This document shows, piece after piece, positions 1 through 8,876 of a DNA stretch of 64,000 bases (positions within the stretch are counted from its first letter, which is position 1; each line of letters starts with the position of its first letter). The stretch spans positions 64,066 to 128,065 of the forward strand of contig CALEWY010000008.1 in assembly GCA_937925335.1 (NCBI GenBank), in the 5' to 3' direction. This stretch comes from an uncultured Acidimicrobiales bacterium. GTDB lineage: Bacteria; Actinomycetota; Acidimicrobiia; Acidimicrobiales; SZUA-35. The notes under the pieces are model-generated. The model was given only the letters and a program-made list of their open reading frames with translations. It did not search any database and had not been told where the DNA came from. Both the position numbers and the translations under genes were made by a program.

Positions 1-747
1 TGTGCCGCTCTCGAAGGCGGCGATGATGGCTCGGGCGTGATCATCGACGAAGAGCCAGTCTCGAACGTTGTCGCCGGTTCCGTAGACGGGAAGCGGTTCG
101 CCAGCGAGACCCTTCACGATCATGAGCGGAATGAGTTTCTCGGGGAAGTGGAACGGTCCGTAGTTGTTCGAGCAATTGGTGATGATCGTCGGCAGGTTGA
201 ACGTTTCGTGCCAGGCGCGCACCAGGTGATCGGACGACGCCTTCGATGCTGAGTAGGGCGAGCGAGGGTCGTACGCGGTCTGCTCGTCGAACGCTGGATC
301 GCCCGGCGCCAACGCGCCAAAGACTTCATCGGTCGACACGTGCATGAATCGAACGAGGTCGGAGCCGCCACGGCGTTCGGACTCGGCCCGAGCTGCCTGC
401 AGCAGTTCAAACGTGCCGATCACGTTGGTGTGGATGAAGGCGCCCGGACCGTCGATCGAACGATCGACGTGCGACTCCGCAGCGAGGTGGATGACGCCGT
501 CCGGTGCGAAATCGGTGAAGACCCGCTTGAGTTCTTTGCCATCGGTGATGTCGACCGGTTCGTGTTGGTACCGATCAGAACCCGCCACCGACTCGACCGA
601 TCCCGTGGTTGCCGCATAGGTCATGACATCGACGTTGAGCACGTCGTGTTCGGTGTGCTCGATCAGGCGGCGAACAACGGCTGAGCCGATGAAGCCCAGG
701 CCACCGGTGACGATGATGCGCCGTGGTGAAGAGGATTGGCTGGTCAT
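1..747 (-). CDS. rfbB: dTDP-glucose 4,6-dehydratase (C-terminus cut by window edge)
   Basis: This is a short-chain dehydrogenase/reductase that converts dTDP-glucose to dTDP-4-keto-6-deoxyglucose, the second step of dTDP-L-rhamnose synthesis, in the cytosol. The visible 249 residues start [19 protein letters not shown]. They show the NAD-binding GGLGFIGS motif near residue 17, the STDEVFG segment near residue 137 that carries the catalytic Asp-Glu pair, and the YSASK catalytic Tyr-Lys motif near residue 165. Family members are about 330 residues, so roughly 80 are missing beyond base 1. The ATG overlaps the stop of rfbC by four bases (ATGA), so the two genes are translationally coupled. Confidence 0.95.
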   Translation of the reverse strand, partial: MTSQSSSPRRIIVTGGLGFIGSAVVRRLIEHTEHDVLNVDVMTYAATTGSVESVAGSDRYQHEPVDITDGKELKRVFTDFAPDGVIHLAAESHVDRSIDGPGAFIHTNVIGTFELLQAARAESERRGGSDLVRFMHVSTDEVFGALAPGDPAFDEQTAYDPRSPYSASKASSDHLVRAWHETFNLPTIITNCSNNYGPFHFPEKLIPLMIVKGLAGEPLPVYGTGDNVRDWLFVDDHARAIIAAFESGT

Positions 748-1319
748 GATGCTCCTTCGAGAGCCTGCTTGATGTCGGCCATGATGTCGGCGAACGGTGA
801 CCCGGCTCGGTCTTTGTCCGAAAGCGTTGCGTCGGCGGCGTCGATGCCCCACTTCACGCCGATGGTTGGATCATCCCACGCAAGGCTGCGATCAGCCTGT
901 GGGGCATACCCGTTGTCGACCTTGTAAACGAGGTGTGAGTTGGGTTCGAGTGTGCGGAACCCGTGGCCAAAACCTCGGGGAACCCAGACCTGATTGCCCG
1001 CCTCAGCGGAGATCTCGATGCCGGCCCACTCGCCGAGGGTTGGAGAGTCTGGTCGTAGGTCGACCACGATGTCGAGCACCCGTCCTTCGGTGACCCGAAC
1101 GAGCTTTCCTTGATCGTGTGGGGGCAGCTGGAGATGGATGCCTCGGACCGTTCCAACCGTTGCAGACATCGAGTGGTTGTCTTGCACGAACGGTTCGGTG
1201 AGTCCGATCTCGGCCGCAGCGTTCGCCTCGTAAGGAACGCTGAACCAGCCCCGATCGTCGCCAAATCGTGGAATCTCGATTTCCAGCGCAGCATCGAAGT
1301 AGCGGTTGATGACCTTCAC
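744..1319 (-). CDS. rfbC: dTDP-4-dehydrorhamnose 3,5-epimerase
   Basis: RmlC family cupin of 191 residues, a normal length. It epimerises C3 and C5 of dTDP-4-keto-6-deoxyglucose on the way to dTDP-L-rhamnose. Visible signatures are RGIHLQ with the catalytic base His62, the cupin core [12 protein letters not shown] (residues 109-120) and NGYAP with the likely general acid Tyr137. The start is a GTG preceded by GGAGA four bases upstream. A TAAGAT hexamer at 1367-1372 (minus strand) would give a roughly 40-nt leader, so this gene looks leadered rather than leaderless. It is first in the rfbC-rfbB unit. Confidence 0.95.
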   Translation of the reverse strand: MKVINRYFDAALEIEIPRFGDDRGWFSVPYEANAAAEIGLTEPFVQDNHSMSATVGTVRGIHLQLPPHDQGKLVRVTEGRVLDIVVDLRPDSPTLGEWAGIEISAEAGNQVWVPRGFGHGFRTLEPNSHLVYKVDNGYAPQADRSLAWDDPTIGVKWGIDAADATLSDKDRAGSPFADIMADIKQALEGAS

Positions 1320-1443
1320 TCGGTCTCCAGGTTGTCGTGGATACCCCGGCGATCCAGGGCGGCTGAATCTTACTGGCCCGGATTTGTCTGGCCGCGGTTG
1401 TTCAGATGCGGTTGCCTCGCTGCGGACTGACGGCGGATACGAG

Positions 1444-2571
1444 CTAGGCCGAGGGTTCGAGGAAGGCCTTGCGGGCTCGCTCGAGACGACGCAGCGGTTC
1501 GACGAGCCGGTAGCTCTTCGTGGCTCGGGTCAAGCGGATCTCTTCTTCGAGCGCAGCGACCTGGGCGCGGAGCTGATCGTTTTCAGCTGTGGCTGCGGTG
1601 ACATGGACCTCGACCGCTGCCGCGACGGCCGCGTCAAGTTGCTCGGCTGGGACGGTTCCGTTTGTCGCTGTGCCGTTCAGTTCTGTGCCGTTCAGTGCCG
1701 TGCCATTCAGTGCCGTGCCGTTCAGGGCGAGTTCGGCGCCAGGTTCGGCCCGCTCGGCGACGCGGGCCTCGTGCAGTGCGCTTCGATCGATCGACGCAGC
1801 AGGTGTGCCGGTTCCGGCTTCGCGTCGACGCAACACGGCGTAGATTTCGGCGCCACCGACGCTGACCTCGACAACTTCGAGGTCGACGAGTTCAAGGAAG
1901 GCAAACGAGTCGAGCGCAACATGGAGCGTCGCCGGTGTGAAACACCACACGTGCGCATCGCGGTACTCGCTGTCTTCGATATTGCGGGCGATCTCGAAGA
2001 AGTCTCGACTCTGCTCGAGCGTGTGGATGTATTCCCACTCCGCTGGAGCGTTGGTTGGCGCCCAACTCAGCGCGCCGTCGCGCTTTGCGGTGAAAAGCAT
2101 GAACTCAGCGATCGTTCCTGCCGAGGGTTTTGCTCGCCCATCGAGGTGTGAGTCGAGGAGCTGTGCCAGCGATGTCGCTTCACGCATTGCGTCGAAGCAG
2201 TAGCGATGGTCGGGGAGCGCCAGCGAGATGACCCCGCCGGGTTTGAGAACCTCTTGGCAGCTCTTCAGAAACCCGATGAAGTCGGGGACGTGTTCGATGA
2301 CGTGTGAAGCGATGATCCAGTCGTATGCGCTGTCTCCGCCAGTGAGGTCGAGGTAGCTCTCGCCGCCCCAAATGTGATCGACCTCTTCGATCTGCTCGGT
2401 CGCAACACCGTGCCCGTCGTACTTCGCGATCAGGCCTTCGCGGTCGAGGTGGTCGATGATCTCGACGTTGAACCCCTTCGACTTGGGCGCAATCGGCTGA
2501 TGCGAGGGCCCAATCTCAAGTCCTCTGCCGCCCTGGTCAACGTGGGCGAGAATTCGCTCGGTCCGATCCAT
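1444..2571 (-). CDS. class I SAM-dependent methyltransferase with coiled-coil C-terminus
   Basis: The predicted protein has 375 residues. The Rossmann methyltransferase domain spans about residues 1-230. It has a SAM-binding LEIGPSHQP loop near residue 18, an acidic SHVIEHVPD segment near residue 90 and LKPGGVISLALPDH near residue 110. After a region of NGTAL-type pentapeptide repeats comes a heptad-rich coiled coil and a terminal TRATKSYRLVEPLRRL segment that resembles tails on two other proteins in this locus. The start at 2571 is chosen because TATGCT lies six bases upstream. A longer frame to 2649 would run into the upstream gene. The likely role is methylation of a surface glycan or its precursor; the acceptor is unknown. 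Confidence 0.85.
   Translation of the reverse strand: MDRTERILAHVDQGGRGLEIGPSHQPIAPKSKGFNVEIIDHLDREGLIAKYDGHGVATEQIEEVDHIWGGESYLDLTGGDSAYDWIIASHVIEHVPDFIGFLKSCQEVLKPGGVISLALPDHRYCFDAMREATSLAQLLDSHLDGRAKPSAGTIAEFMLFTAKRDGALSWAPTNAPAEWEYIHTLEQSRDFFEIARNIEDSEYRDAHVWCFTPATLHVALDSFAFLELVDLEVVEVSVGGAEIYAVLRRREAGTGTPAASIDRSALHEARVAERAEPGAELALNGTALNGTALNGTELNGTATNGTVPAEQLDAAVAAAVEVHVTAATAENDQLRAQVAALEEEIRLTRATKSYRLVEPLRRLERARKAFLEPSA
1666..1725. repeat. four 15-bp tandem units inside methyltransferase gene
   Basis: Imperfect copies of TGCCGTGCCGTTCAG start at 1666, 1681, 1696 and 1711. Read on the minus strand they encode repeated Leu-Asn-Gly-Thr-Ala, in frame, between the catalytic domain and the coiled coil. 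Confidence 0.9.
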
Positions 2572-2577
2572 CCGACG

Positions 2578-2583
2578 AGCATA
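2578..2583 (-). promoter_or_regulatory. leaderless -10 element for methyltransferase gene
   Basis: TATGCT ends six bases before the ATG at 2571, placing the expected transcript start at or next to the start codon. Confidence 0.65.
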
Positions 2584-2624
2584 ATCCCGCTGGCCGCTTC
2601 CGGTGTGTGACTCGCAATCGAACC

Positions 2625-4235
2625 TCAGCCGGGCCCGACGACCGTCCAAGGATAGATCGTGACGTTGCCGTCGTCGTCAACGCCAGCCACTTGCACATCC
2701 ACAACACCTGCAGGAGCAAGCGCCACAAATCTCGTGATGCCAAGTCGATCGGGAACACCTGCGGGTGAACCACCGATCACACCGGCGCCAACGATCTGTG
2801 TGCCGGCAATGACGACCAAACACGTTGGGATGGGTTCGTCGGGATTGAACGACCCGTTGATACGGACGAGCGCTGGATCTGGGCTGGGTTCGAGCGTGAC
2901 GCGATTGTCGGCTGGTGCGATTCCCTCAGCCGGTGTGGTTGGAGGTGCCGTGCGGAGCAGTCCACAGTCAAACTCGAAGTCGTCATTAAACGGGTAGTGG
3001 CCGAGTTCTTCGATCTTGGGGCGAACGCTCGCCTGGAAGATCGGGAAGTAGCCGTCGCCCGTTCCGATGCGAGTTGCGATTGCCGCCTCTCGGATCAGCA
3101 GGGCTTGGTTGTCGAAGTGGGCGAGGCCGGGTTGACCAGCGATGGAGACGAGCAAGCCGGCGGCAGCGATGACCGGCGCCGTGACCTTCGGCCGTGAGAC
3201 CGAGACGAGTCCGAGGACACCGATTGCGGTGATCGCCGAGATCGAGACGTATCGGCTTGCTACACCAACCTCGTTGCCGAACTCCGCTCGAGAGAACGAG
3301 ATCAAGCCGGCGCCGAGTACGCCGTAGACCGCAAGCCCAAGACTCATCGGTGCCTTGGTGAGCGGTGCAGCATCGGTGGAGGAGAGGAGAAGGACGAAGA
3401 CGATGGCGATACCGAACAAGATTGCGGTGCTTGCAGAGGTGGAGAACGCCGAACCGATCGTCGAGGCGGTTCGGAAGGCAAGGCCGGACAAGTCGAGGGA
3501 GAACCCGCCGTGACCCGCCGGGCGATCGAACATTGCGCCGTAGGTCACCCAACTCGCCACCCATCCGGATCCGATCGCGAGCACCGACTTGCGGTTGATG
3601 CCAATCGTGGATGAGGCGAGCAACGCCAGCGCCGGCCAGACCATCAGGCCCGTGCCATAGGACGCGGAAGCGATCACGCCGGCAATCACCGCAGGAACGA
3701 GCTTGGCTCGGATCGCGAAATGCAGCGCCAAGATGGCGAAGAGGTTGGCGGTCAACCAAGCCGAGCCGCTCATCGCGTATTGGAAATTGTGAATCCCAGC
3801 GGGTGCGAGCAACAACGCGATGGTTCCGAACAACAACGTGGCTCGCGGCAGGTTGCCCGTGAGTGGATTGTGTCGCTGCAACACGATGACCTGCGCGATG
3901 ACAACGCCGATCACGATGACACCGAGCGCAACGTTCGAGCCGTCGAACAAGCGATAGTTCAGGTAGTAGAGGAAGCGGGCAAACGCGACCGGGTGTTCGT
4001 TCTGCAGCAACAAGATGTTGCGTTCGGCGAAGCCATCTTCGACCGAGATCGTCGAATCGAAGATCCGCCAGTAGTCGGCGTATTGGAACCTCGAGCCGCC
4101 GAGAACTCGGCCGGCGATGGTGGTGAGCGAGGTGAGCGCTGCTGCGATCGCGACGATCAGCGGAAGCCAGCGCTGCAGTGTTGACACAGGGTCGTCGTTC
4201 ACCGCGTCGACCGTCTGGTCGGCTGGCATGGTCAA
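2625..4235 (-). CDS. polytopic membrane protein of the polysaccharide locus
   Basis: I do not recognise a named family for this 536-residue protein. The N-terminal two thirds has about ten to twelve hydrophobic segments, beginning WLPLIVAIAAALTSLTTIAG near residue 23 and ending near residue 375. The long loop after the first segment is rich in aromatic and acidic residues. The last ~160 residues are polar and beta-rich and probably exposed outside the membrane. This shape fits GT-C glycosyltransferases or glycan modification proteins, but I see no diagnostic motif. Its ATG overlaps the stop of the upstream GT2 gene by ATGA, so it probably works on the same lipid-linked sugar pathway. Confidence 0.8.
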   Translation of the reverse strand: MTMPADQTVDAVNDDPVSTLQRWLPLIVAIAAALTSLTTIAGRVLGGSRFQYADYWRIFDSTISVEDGFAERNILLLQNEHPVAFARFLYYLNYRLFDGSNVALGVIVIGVVIAQVIVLQRHNPLTGNLPRATLLFGTIALLLAPAGIHNFQYAMSGSAWLTANLFAILALHFAIRAKLVPAVIAGVIASASYGTGLMVWPALALLASSTIGINRKSVLAIGSGWVASWVTYGAMFDRPAGHGGFSLDLSGLAFRTASTIGSAFSTSASTAILFGIAIVFVLLLSSTDAAPLTKAPMSLGLAVYGVLGAGLISFSRAEFGNEVGVASRYVSISAITAIGVLGLVSVSRPKVTAPVIAAAGLLVSIAGQPGLAHFDNQALLIREAAIATRIGTGDGYFPIFQASVRPKIEELGHYPFNDDFEFDCGLLRTAPPTTPAEGIAPADNRVTLEPSPDPALVRINGSFNPDEPIPTCLVVIAGTQIVGAGVIGGSPAGVPDRLGITRFVALAPAGVVDVQVAGVDDDGNVTIYPWTVVGPG

Positions 4236-5263
4236 TCCTTTTGGGTTTTGACCGGTTGCGCCTCGGTCAGAGCGCCAGCGTGCGGCGTCGGCTTTGCCAA
4301 ATCGACGACGGCGTCATCACCAAGCGCTCCAGTCGAATGCTCCGACACCGCAGCGAGTGGATCGTGGTTTGCGTGACCACGACTGACGATGAGCTCGGCG
4401 AGCAGACCAACCGTGACGAGCTGCAGTCCGGCGAGCATCAACAGCACGCCGGCGATCAGCGCAGGTCGGTTGCCGACGGTCTCGCCAGAGATACGAAGGA
4501 CGACCATCCACAAGAGCAAGAGGCTGCCGAAGAACGACGCCATAATGCCGGTTCCACCCATGAGGTGAAATGGGCGGCGATCGTAGGTCGTCAAGAACTT
4601 GACCGTGATCAGATCGAGCATTCCTCGCCAAAAACGCGAGCGGCCAAACTTGGTTGATCCGTGGAGGCGAGCTCGATGGTTGACGTCGACCTCTGTTGAG
4701 GAGAAGCCCATCCACTCGGCGAGCACGGGGATGTAACGGTGAAGCTCGCCATAGAGGCGGAGTTCGTGGGCCACCTCTTTGGTGAGGACCTTGAAGCCGC
4801 TGTTGAAGTCGCGGCCTTCGACACCACTGACCGTGCTGGTCATCCAGTTGTAGAAGCGCGAGGTGTGCCGCTTGATGAAGCGGTCGTTGCGAATGGATCG
4901 CCGGCCCGTGACGAGGTGATGGCCGTCGTCGAGTGCCGCCATCAAGTCCGGAATCTCGGCCGGATCGTCCTGGCCGTCAGCATCCATCAAGATGACAACG
5001 TCAGAGGTGCAGGTGGCGAGGCCGACGCTGAGCGCCTTTGACTTGCCAAAGTTCCGGCGAAGTCGGATGAACCGGACCTGCGGGAGGCGCTGCATCAAAC
5101 TCGCCATGACCTGGCGGGTGTTGTCGCTACTGCCGTCGTCGACGACGAGCACCTCGAAGTCAAGCACCTCAGACTTCATGACGTCGGCGATCTCGTCGAT
5201 CACGCTCTCAAGGTTGTCCGCCTCGTTGTAGGAAGGCAGAAGGACGGTTGCGCTGAGGGTCAT
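4232..5263 (-). CDS. polyprenyl-phosphate-type family 2 glycosyltransferase
   Basis: This 343-residue protein has a GT-A catalytic domain followed by two C-terminal membrane helices, the architecture of dolichol-phosphate mannosyltransferase, GtrB and ArnC relatives. Key motifs are VLLPSYNEADNLESVI near residue 8, VVDDGSSDNT near residue 40, the metal-binding LMDADGQDDP near residue 90 and GRDFNSGFKV near residue 150. The helices lie at about residues 247-270 and 277-305. It probably transfers a sugar from a nucleotide donor to undecaprenyl or decaprenyl phosphate on the cytoplasmic face. It overlaps both neighbours by four bases, making a three-gene coupled unit with 5260-5988 and 2625-4235. 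Confidence 0.9.
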   Translation of the reverse strand: MTLSATVLLPSYNEADNLESVIDEIADVMKSEVLDFEVLVVDDGSSDNTRQVMASLMQRLPQVRFIRLRRNFGKSKALSVGLATCTSDVVILMDADGQDDPAEIPDLMAALDDGHHLVTGRRSIRNDRFIKRHTSRFYNWMTSTVSGVEGRDFNSGFKVLTKEVAHELRLYGELHRYIPVLAEWMGFSSTEVDVNHRARLHGSTKFGRSRFWRGMLDLITVKFLTTYDRRPFHLMGGTGIMASFFGSLLLLWMVVLRISGETVGNRPALIAGVLLMLAGLQLVTVGLLAELIVSRGHANHDPLAAVSEHSTGALGDDAVVDLAKPTPHAGALTEAQPVKTQKD

Positions 5264-5988
5264 GAGGCACCTTTCGTGGACGAAACGATCGGCCGAACGA
5301 TCGACGTCGAAGATTTTGTTGGTAGCGCAGGCGCCCAGCTGCGGTGAGTCTCGATCTGGAGCTCGTTGTCGTTGAGCGCTGACGCGTAGCGCTCGCGATC
5401 GGAGTTGTCGAACACGACAATACCGCCAGGTGCGAGGCGCTCGAGGCCCTTTCGGAGGCAGTCGGTCCGGGCGCGGCCGTCGATGCAGATGAGATCGAAT
5501 GAGCCGTCGAACCGGTCGATGGCGTTGACATAGTCGCTGAAGTCGAGGCCGTCATGGCCCTTGCGGCCGGATGGGATGGCAGGGTTGCTCGACGTGGTCG
5601 GTTCGATGGTGAGGAGGTTCTCACCAACGCCGCTGATGTCTCGAACGCTGTTGGCGAATTCTGCGTCGTGTTCGATCGAGATCAGCTCATCAACTCGCTT
5701 CAAGAGCCAGATCGTCGAGGCGCCAGAGCCCCATTCGAAGGCACGAATATCCGTGCGGTCGCCGAGCCATGCGTCGACCTCATCGATCGAGTCGTAGCTC
5801 CACCAAGGGCTGTCCAGGGCGGCGAGGTCTTCGAAGTCATAGATGGCGAATTGGCTGCGAGCCCAGTGTGCCCAGCGGCGGTCGGTGCGAGCATCCAAGA
5901 GCTTGAGCGCACCGGTGCGCTGGAGAGCCCCTCGAATCGTCCGCATGACCGACACGTACGCCCTTCGCGGGTCGACGAGTGATGTCAC
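5260..5988 (-). CDS. predicted SAM-dependent methyltransferase
   Basis: This 242-residue protein has a class I Rossmann layout: AFEWGSGASTIWL (motif I, near residue 83), LISIEHDAEF (acidic end of strand 2, near residue 103), FDLICIDGRAR (near residue 167) and LAPGGIVVFDN (near residue 190). The arrangement resembles FkbM- or macrocin-type and glycan methyltransferases; the exact substrate cannot be read. It is the first gene of the leftward three-gene unit. The start is GTG at 5988, six bases after a TAGGTT hexamer. Confidence 0.8.
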   Translation of the reverse strand: MTSLVDPRRAYVSVMRTIRGALQRTGALKLLDARTDRRWAHWARSQFAIYDFEDLAALDSPWWSYDSIDEVDAWLGDRTDIRAFEWGSGASTIWLLKRVDELISIEHDAEFANSVRDISGVGENLLTIEPTTSSNPAIPSGRKGHDGLDFSDYVNAIDRFDGSFDLICIDGRARTDCLRKGLERLAPGGIVVFDNSDRERYASALNDNELQIETHRSWAPALPTKSSTSIVRPIVSSTKGAS

Positions 5989-5994
5989 GTCGCA

Positions 5995-6000
5995 AACCTA
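5995..6000 (-). promoter_or_regulatory. leaderless -10 element for 5260-5988
   Basis: TAGGTT on the minus strand, six bases before the GTG at 5988. It is divergent from the forward element at 6042-6047. Confidence 0.6.
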
Positions 6001-6041
6001 GCTCCCTTGGCTCGAAACGCCGCGGACTTCGGTGTGGACAC

Positions 6042-6047
6042 TACGGT
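6042..6047 (+). promoter_or_regulatory. leaderless -10 element for 6054-6935
   Basis: TACGGT ends six bases before the GTG at 6054. Confidence 0.6.
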
Positions 6048-6053
6048 CGCTCC

Positions 6054-6935
6054 GTGCGCCCTGGCTTCCGCCGTCTCGTCAACCCGTCGACGTTGACCTA
6101 CCTCATCGGCATTCCGACGATCGTGCTGGCTGGAGTCGTGTCGTATCGAGAGTCTCAGAGCGTCGTACTTCCAGCGCTGACAACGATGGTGGCGATCTTC
6201 GTTTGCCTCGTCATCTTCTTGCTCAGCGCGGGTGAGTCCTACGCATCGTTGGTGGCGTCAGGGATTCGGCCGCGCGCCCGAGCGACCTTTCTTCGATCGC
6301 AACTCGTCAAGTACATCCCCGGTGGTGGCGTGGCTCAGTTTGCTTCGCAGGTCGGCCAGCTCGGCGTTGGTCGCCGAGAGGGGTCGGCACTCGTCATTCA
6401 CTCGAAACTCGTGGCTGCCGCGGGCGGGTTCGCGTGGGGGCCGATCCTGGCGATCGCCGGTGACTCGCTACCGACGCTGGTTCGAGTGGGCTTTGGTTTG
6501 CTTGGACTCGGTGTTGTTGTTGCCTGGCCGCCTGCCTTCAGATTCGTTGCCCGCCGGGTCAAGCTGCTCGGACCCGATGATGTGTTCGAGCCGAGCGGTG
6601 TGATCGTTGGCGTGTTGTGGTCGATTCTGAGTGTTGGTGTTGCCGGTTTCGCATTCCACCTGGCGCTCGGCGATCCATCGCTCGACGTCATGGCCGTGAT
6701 CGCGGCTTACGCAGTTGCGTGGACGGTCGGCTATCTGGCCGTGCCGTTTCCCGGAGGGATCGGGGTGCGAGAGGGTGTCCTCACGTTCCTCCTGCCGATC
6801 GATGCCGGATCGCTCTTGATCGCCGCCGTGGTCGTGCGGTTGTTGCAGATCGTTGCTGAACTCGGACTCGCGCTGGCGTTGGCCCCAGTCTTGGACAAGT
6901 CGGAGTCGGAAAGCGATCTAGGATCCGCCCGGTGA
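6054..6935 (+). CDS. UPF0104/MprF-type flippase-like membrane protein
   Basis: This 293-residue protein is hydrophobic with about eight membrane segments. It matches the AglD/YbhN (lysylphosphatidylglycerol synthase transmembrane region) family. Family-like features are RSQLVKYIPGGGVAQFASQ near residue 85 and the late VPFPGGIGVREGVL motif near residue 230. Such proteins act in glycolipid or lipid-linked sugar translocation. The start is GTG 6054, supported by TACGGT upstream; an ATG at 5979 would overlap the divergent gene. Its stop overlaps the next GTG, so it heads a rightward three-gene unit with the coiled-coil protein and a GT2. Confidence 0.85.
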   Translation: MRPGFRRLVNPSTLTYLIGIPTIVLAGVVSYRESQSVVLPALTTMVAIFVCLVIFLLSAGESYASLVASGIRPRARATFLRSQLVKYIPGGGVAQFASQVGQLGVGRREGSALVIHSKLVAAAGGFAWGPILAIAGDSLPTLVRVGFGLLGLGVVVAWPPAFRFVARRVKLLGPDDVFEPSGVIVGVLWSILSVGVAGFAFHLALGDPSLDVMAVIAAYAVAWTVGYLAVPFPGGIGVREGVLTFLLPIDAGSLLIAAVVVRLLQIVAELGLALALAPVLDKSESESDLGSAR

Positions 6936-7186
6936 ATCGCAACGAAGAACTCGTCGAGGCACAGCGTGCGCTCGCCGAAGCTCGCGCCGAGCTCGTCGTC
7001 GCGAATGAAAAATTGGCAGCGGCACATCTCGATCACGGCGATTGGGATCGGCTGTCGGCGGAGCTGGGCGAGCAGCTTCGTCAAACCCGTGAACGTCTCG
7101 ATGCCATCGAAGCGAGCACGACCTGGCGCGTCTCACAGGGTCTCCTCACGCCCTACCGGGTGGTCAGGCGCGTGCTCGGTCGATGA
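6932..7186 (+). CDS. small free-standing coiled-coil protein with STTW tail
   Basis: This 84-residue protein starts at a GTG overlapping the previous stop. Residues 1-62 form a charged heptad-like helix (MNRNEELVEAQRALAEARAE). The end reads STTWRVSQGLLTPYRVVRRV. The same coiled coil plus STTW...LTPYR tail closes the methyltransferase at 10573-11682, and a looser version closes the one at 1444-2571. Here the module exists alone, between a flippase-like gene and a GT2. It may be an adaptor that docks polysaccharide enzymes or the membrane. No catalytic motif is present. Confidence 0.75.
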   Translation: MNRNEELVEAQRALAEARAELVVANEKLAAAHLDHGDWDRLSAELGEQLRQTRERLDAIEASTTWRVSQGLLTPYRVVRRVLGR

Positions 7187-8862
7187 TCGAGCCGCTCGTG
7201 TTCATCGTTCCCGTCGGTACTGCTCCCGCCGGTACTGCTCCCGCCGGTACTGCTTCAGTCGCCCCCGGAGAGGACGACGAGGCCGTCCGTCGCACGGTCG
7301 AGTCACTCCCGGCCGGGTGCAACCTCGAGGTCGTGCCGATGGCAGCACTCGATGATCGGTTGCGGCGTGCAACCGGTCGCACGAACGCCGCCGATGGTGA
7401 GACCGAATCATGGCTGGCGTTCGTTGCCGCGGGCGATGTTGTCGAGCCAACGGCCATCATGCGCTGTTCGATCACGGCCACCGCCACCGGTGCTGATCTC
7501 GTCTACGGCGATGCGGTTCGCAGTTCGGCTGAGCACGGGAGGGAGGCACTCCACCGACCGGCGTGGTCGCCCTTGCTCCTCACGGCGCAGATGTATTTCC
7601 GCGGCCTCTGGTTTGCTCGAGCGGATCACGTTGCTGAGGCGCTCGCTACGGCTGAGGGAGTCAGCAGTCTTCACGACCTGGCTCTGCGGCTTGGTGAGTG
7701 TTGTTCGGCCATCGTGTCGATTCCCCGCATCCTGTGTGAACTCGATCCGGGTCCTCGAGCCGACGACGTCGATTTGGCTGCGATCGATGCCCATTTCGAA
7801 CGGGTTGGTATGCCGGCTCGTGCCGTTGCACCGGCAGCCGGGGGAGAATCGGCCTCGTTCGAACAGTGCGTCTTCCAACAGGGCGTCGTCCAACAGGGCG
7901 TCTCGAATCCGAGCTCGCAGCAGGCCGATGGGTCGCAGCTTCCCCTTGTGAGCCTCCTGGTGCCGACGGGCGGATCTCGACGAATCGTTCGAGGGGTTGA
8001 CACGGAACTCGTTTCGAATGCGATCTCGTCAGTGGTCGCCCAAACCTCGTACCCGAACTACGAGATCGTGGTCGTCATCGATTCGAAGAGTCCCGACGAA
8101 CTCGGCGAGCGTCTCGCCGCGCTCGATGACCGGGTTCGGGTCGTTCGTGACACCCGTTCCTTCAACTACTCCGCAGCAAACAACCTTGCCGCGGAACATG
8201 CCTCCGGTTCGGTACTCGTGATGTTGAACGACGACACCGAGGTAGTCACGAGCGACTGGCTCGAGCGGATCGTCACGATCACACGGCGAGATGATGTGGG
8301 CGCACTCGGCGCCCGCCTGCTGTACGAAGATGGCCGACTCCAACACGGCGGTGTGATCTCACGCCACGGCGGCCCCGACCACATTCACCACGGCCATCCG
8401 GGCTCAACGATCGGTCATCTCGGAAGGCTCGGCGGGTTGTGTGAGATGCTCGCCGTCACCGGAGCGTGTCTTGCTGTGCGGCGCGATCATTGGGACGCGA
8501 TCGGTGGCATGAATGAGGCGCTGCCGATCAACTACAACGATGTCGACCTCTGCCTCCGCCTTGCCGATCTCGGCTGGCGCACCGTGTTCGATGGAGCGAC
8601 CACGCTGCTGCATCTCGAAACGTCGACCCGCGTGCACGGAACCGAACTGTGGGAACAAACAAAGCTGCAAGAAGACTGGGGTCGGCTCTTGTGGGACGAC
8701 CCGTATGACAACCCGAATCTTCGAACGCTCGGTGTTGCCCAGGTGGCGCCCCCACCCGGACTCACCGCACTTCGAGGCGTCGCCAACGAGGCTCCGGCAC
8801 AGGTCTTCCGCTCGACACCGGGCGGCCACCCGGTAGCGATCGACGACGTGCCTGCTCCATAG
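7183..8862 (+). CDS. family 2 glycosyltransferase with degenerate N-terminal GT-A domain
   Basis: The protein has 559 residues. The C-terminal half (about 245-500) is a complete GT2 domain: SLLVPTGGS, NYEIVVVIDSKSP, FNYSAANNLA, the metal-binding MLNDDTEV and NYNDVDLCLRL. The N-terminal half aligns with the first GT domain of the protein at 8877-10580. However, where that protein has LLDNDD this one has FVAAGD, so the DxD metal site is lost. Two blocks of 15-bp repeats encode Gly-Thr-Ala-Pro-Ala near the start and a Gln-Gln-Gly-Val linker near residue 230. The start overlaps the coiled-coil gene. It is likely a cytosolic enzyme extending the surface polysaccharide. Confidence 0.9.
   Translation: MIEPLVFIVPVGTAPAGTAPAGTASVAPGEDDEAVRRTVESLPAGCNLEVVPMAALDDRLRRATGRTNAADGETESWLAFVAAGDVVEPTAIMRCSITATATGADLVYGDAVRSSAEHGREALHRPAWSPLLLTAQMYFRGLWFARADHVAEALATAEGVSSLHDLALRLGECCSAIVSIPRILCELDPGPRADDVDLAAIDAHFERVGMPARAVAPAAGGESASFEQCVFQQGVVQQGVSNPSSQQADGSQLPLVSLLVPTGGSRRIVRGVDTELVSNAISSVVAQTSYPNYEIVVVIDSKSPDELGERLAALDDRVRVVRDTRSFNYSAANNLAAEHASGSVLVMLNDDTEVVTSDWLERIVTITRRDDVGALGARLLYEDGRLQHGGVISRHGGPDHIHHGHPGSTIGHLGRLGGLCEMLAVTGACLAVRRDHWDAIGGMNEALPINYNDVDLCLRLADLGWRTVFDGATTLLHLETSTRVHGTELWEQTKLQEDWGRLLWDDPYDNPNLRTLGVAQVAPPPGLTALRGVANEAPAQVFRSTPGGHPVAIDDVPAP
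7211..7255. repeat. three 15-bp tandem units at start of GT2 gene
   Basis: Units close to CCGCCGGTACTGCTC start at 7211, 7226 and 7241 and encode Pro-Ala-Gly-Thr-Ala in frame. Confidence 0.9.
7868..7897. repeat. two 15-bp tandem units in GT2 inter-domain linker
   Basis: GCGTCTTCCAACAGG at 7868 and GCGTCGTCCAACAGG at 7883, followed by a partial third copy. They are in frame and lie between the two GT-A-like halves. Confidence 0.85.
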
Positions 8863-8876
8863 GTCGGGTCGCTCGG

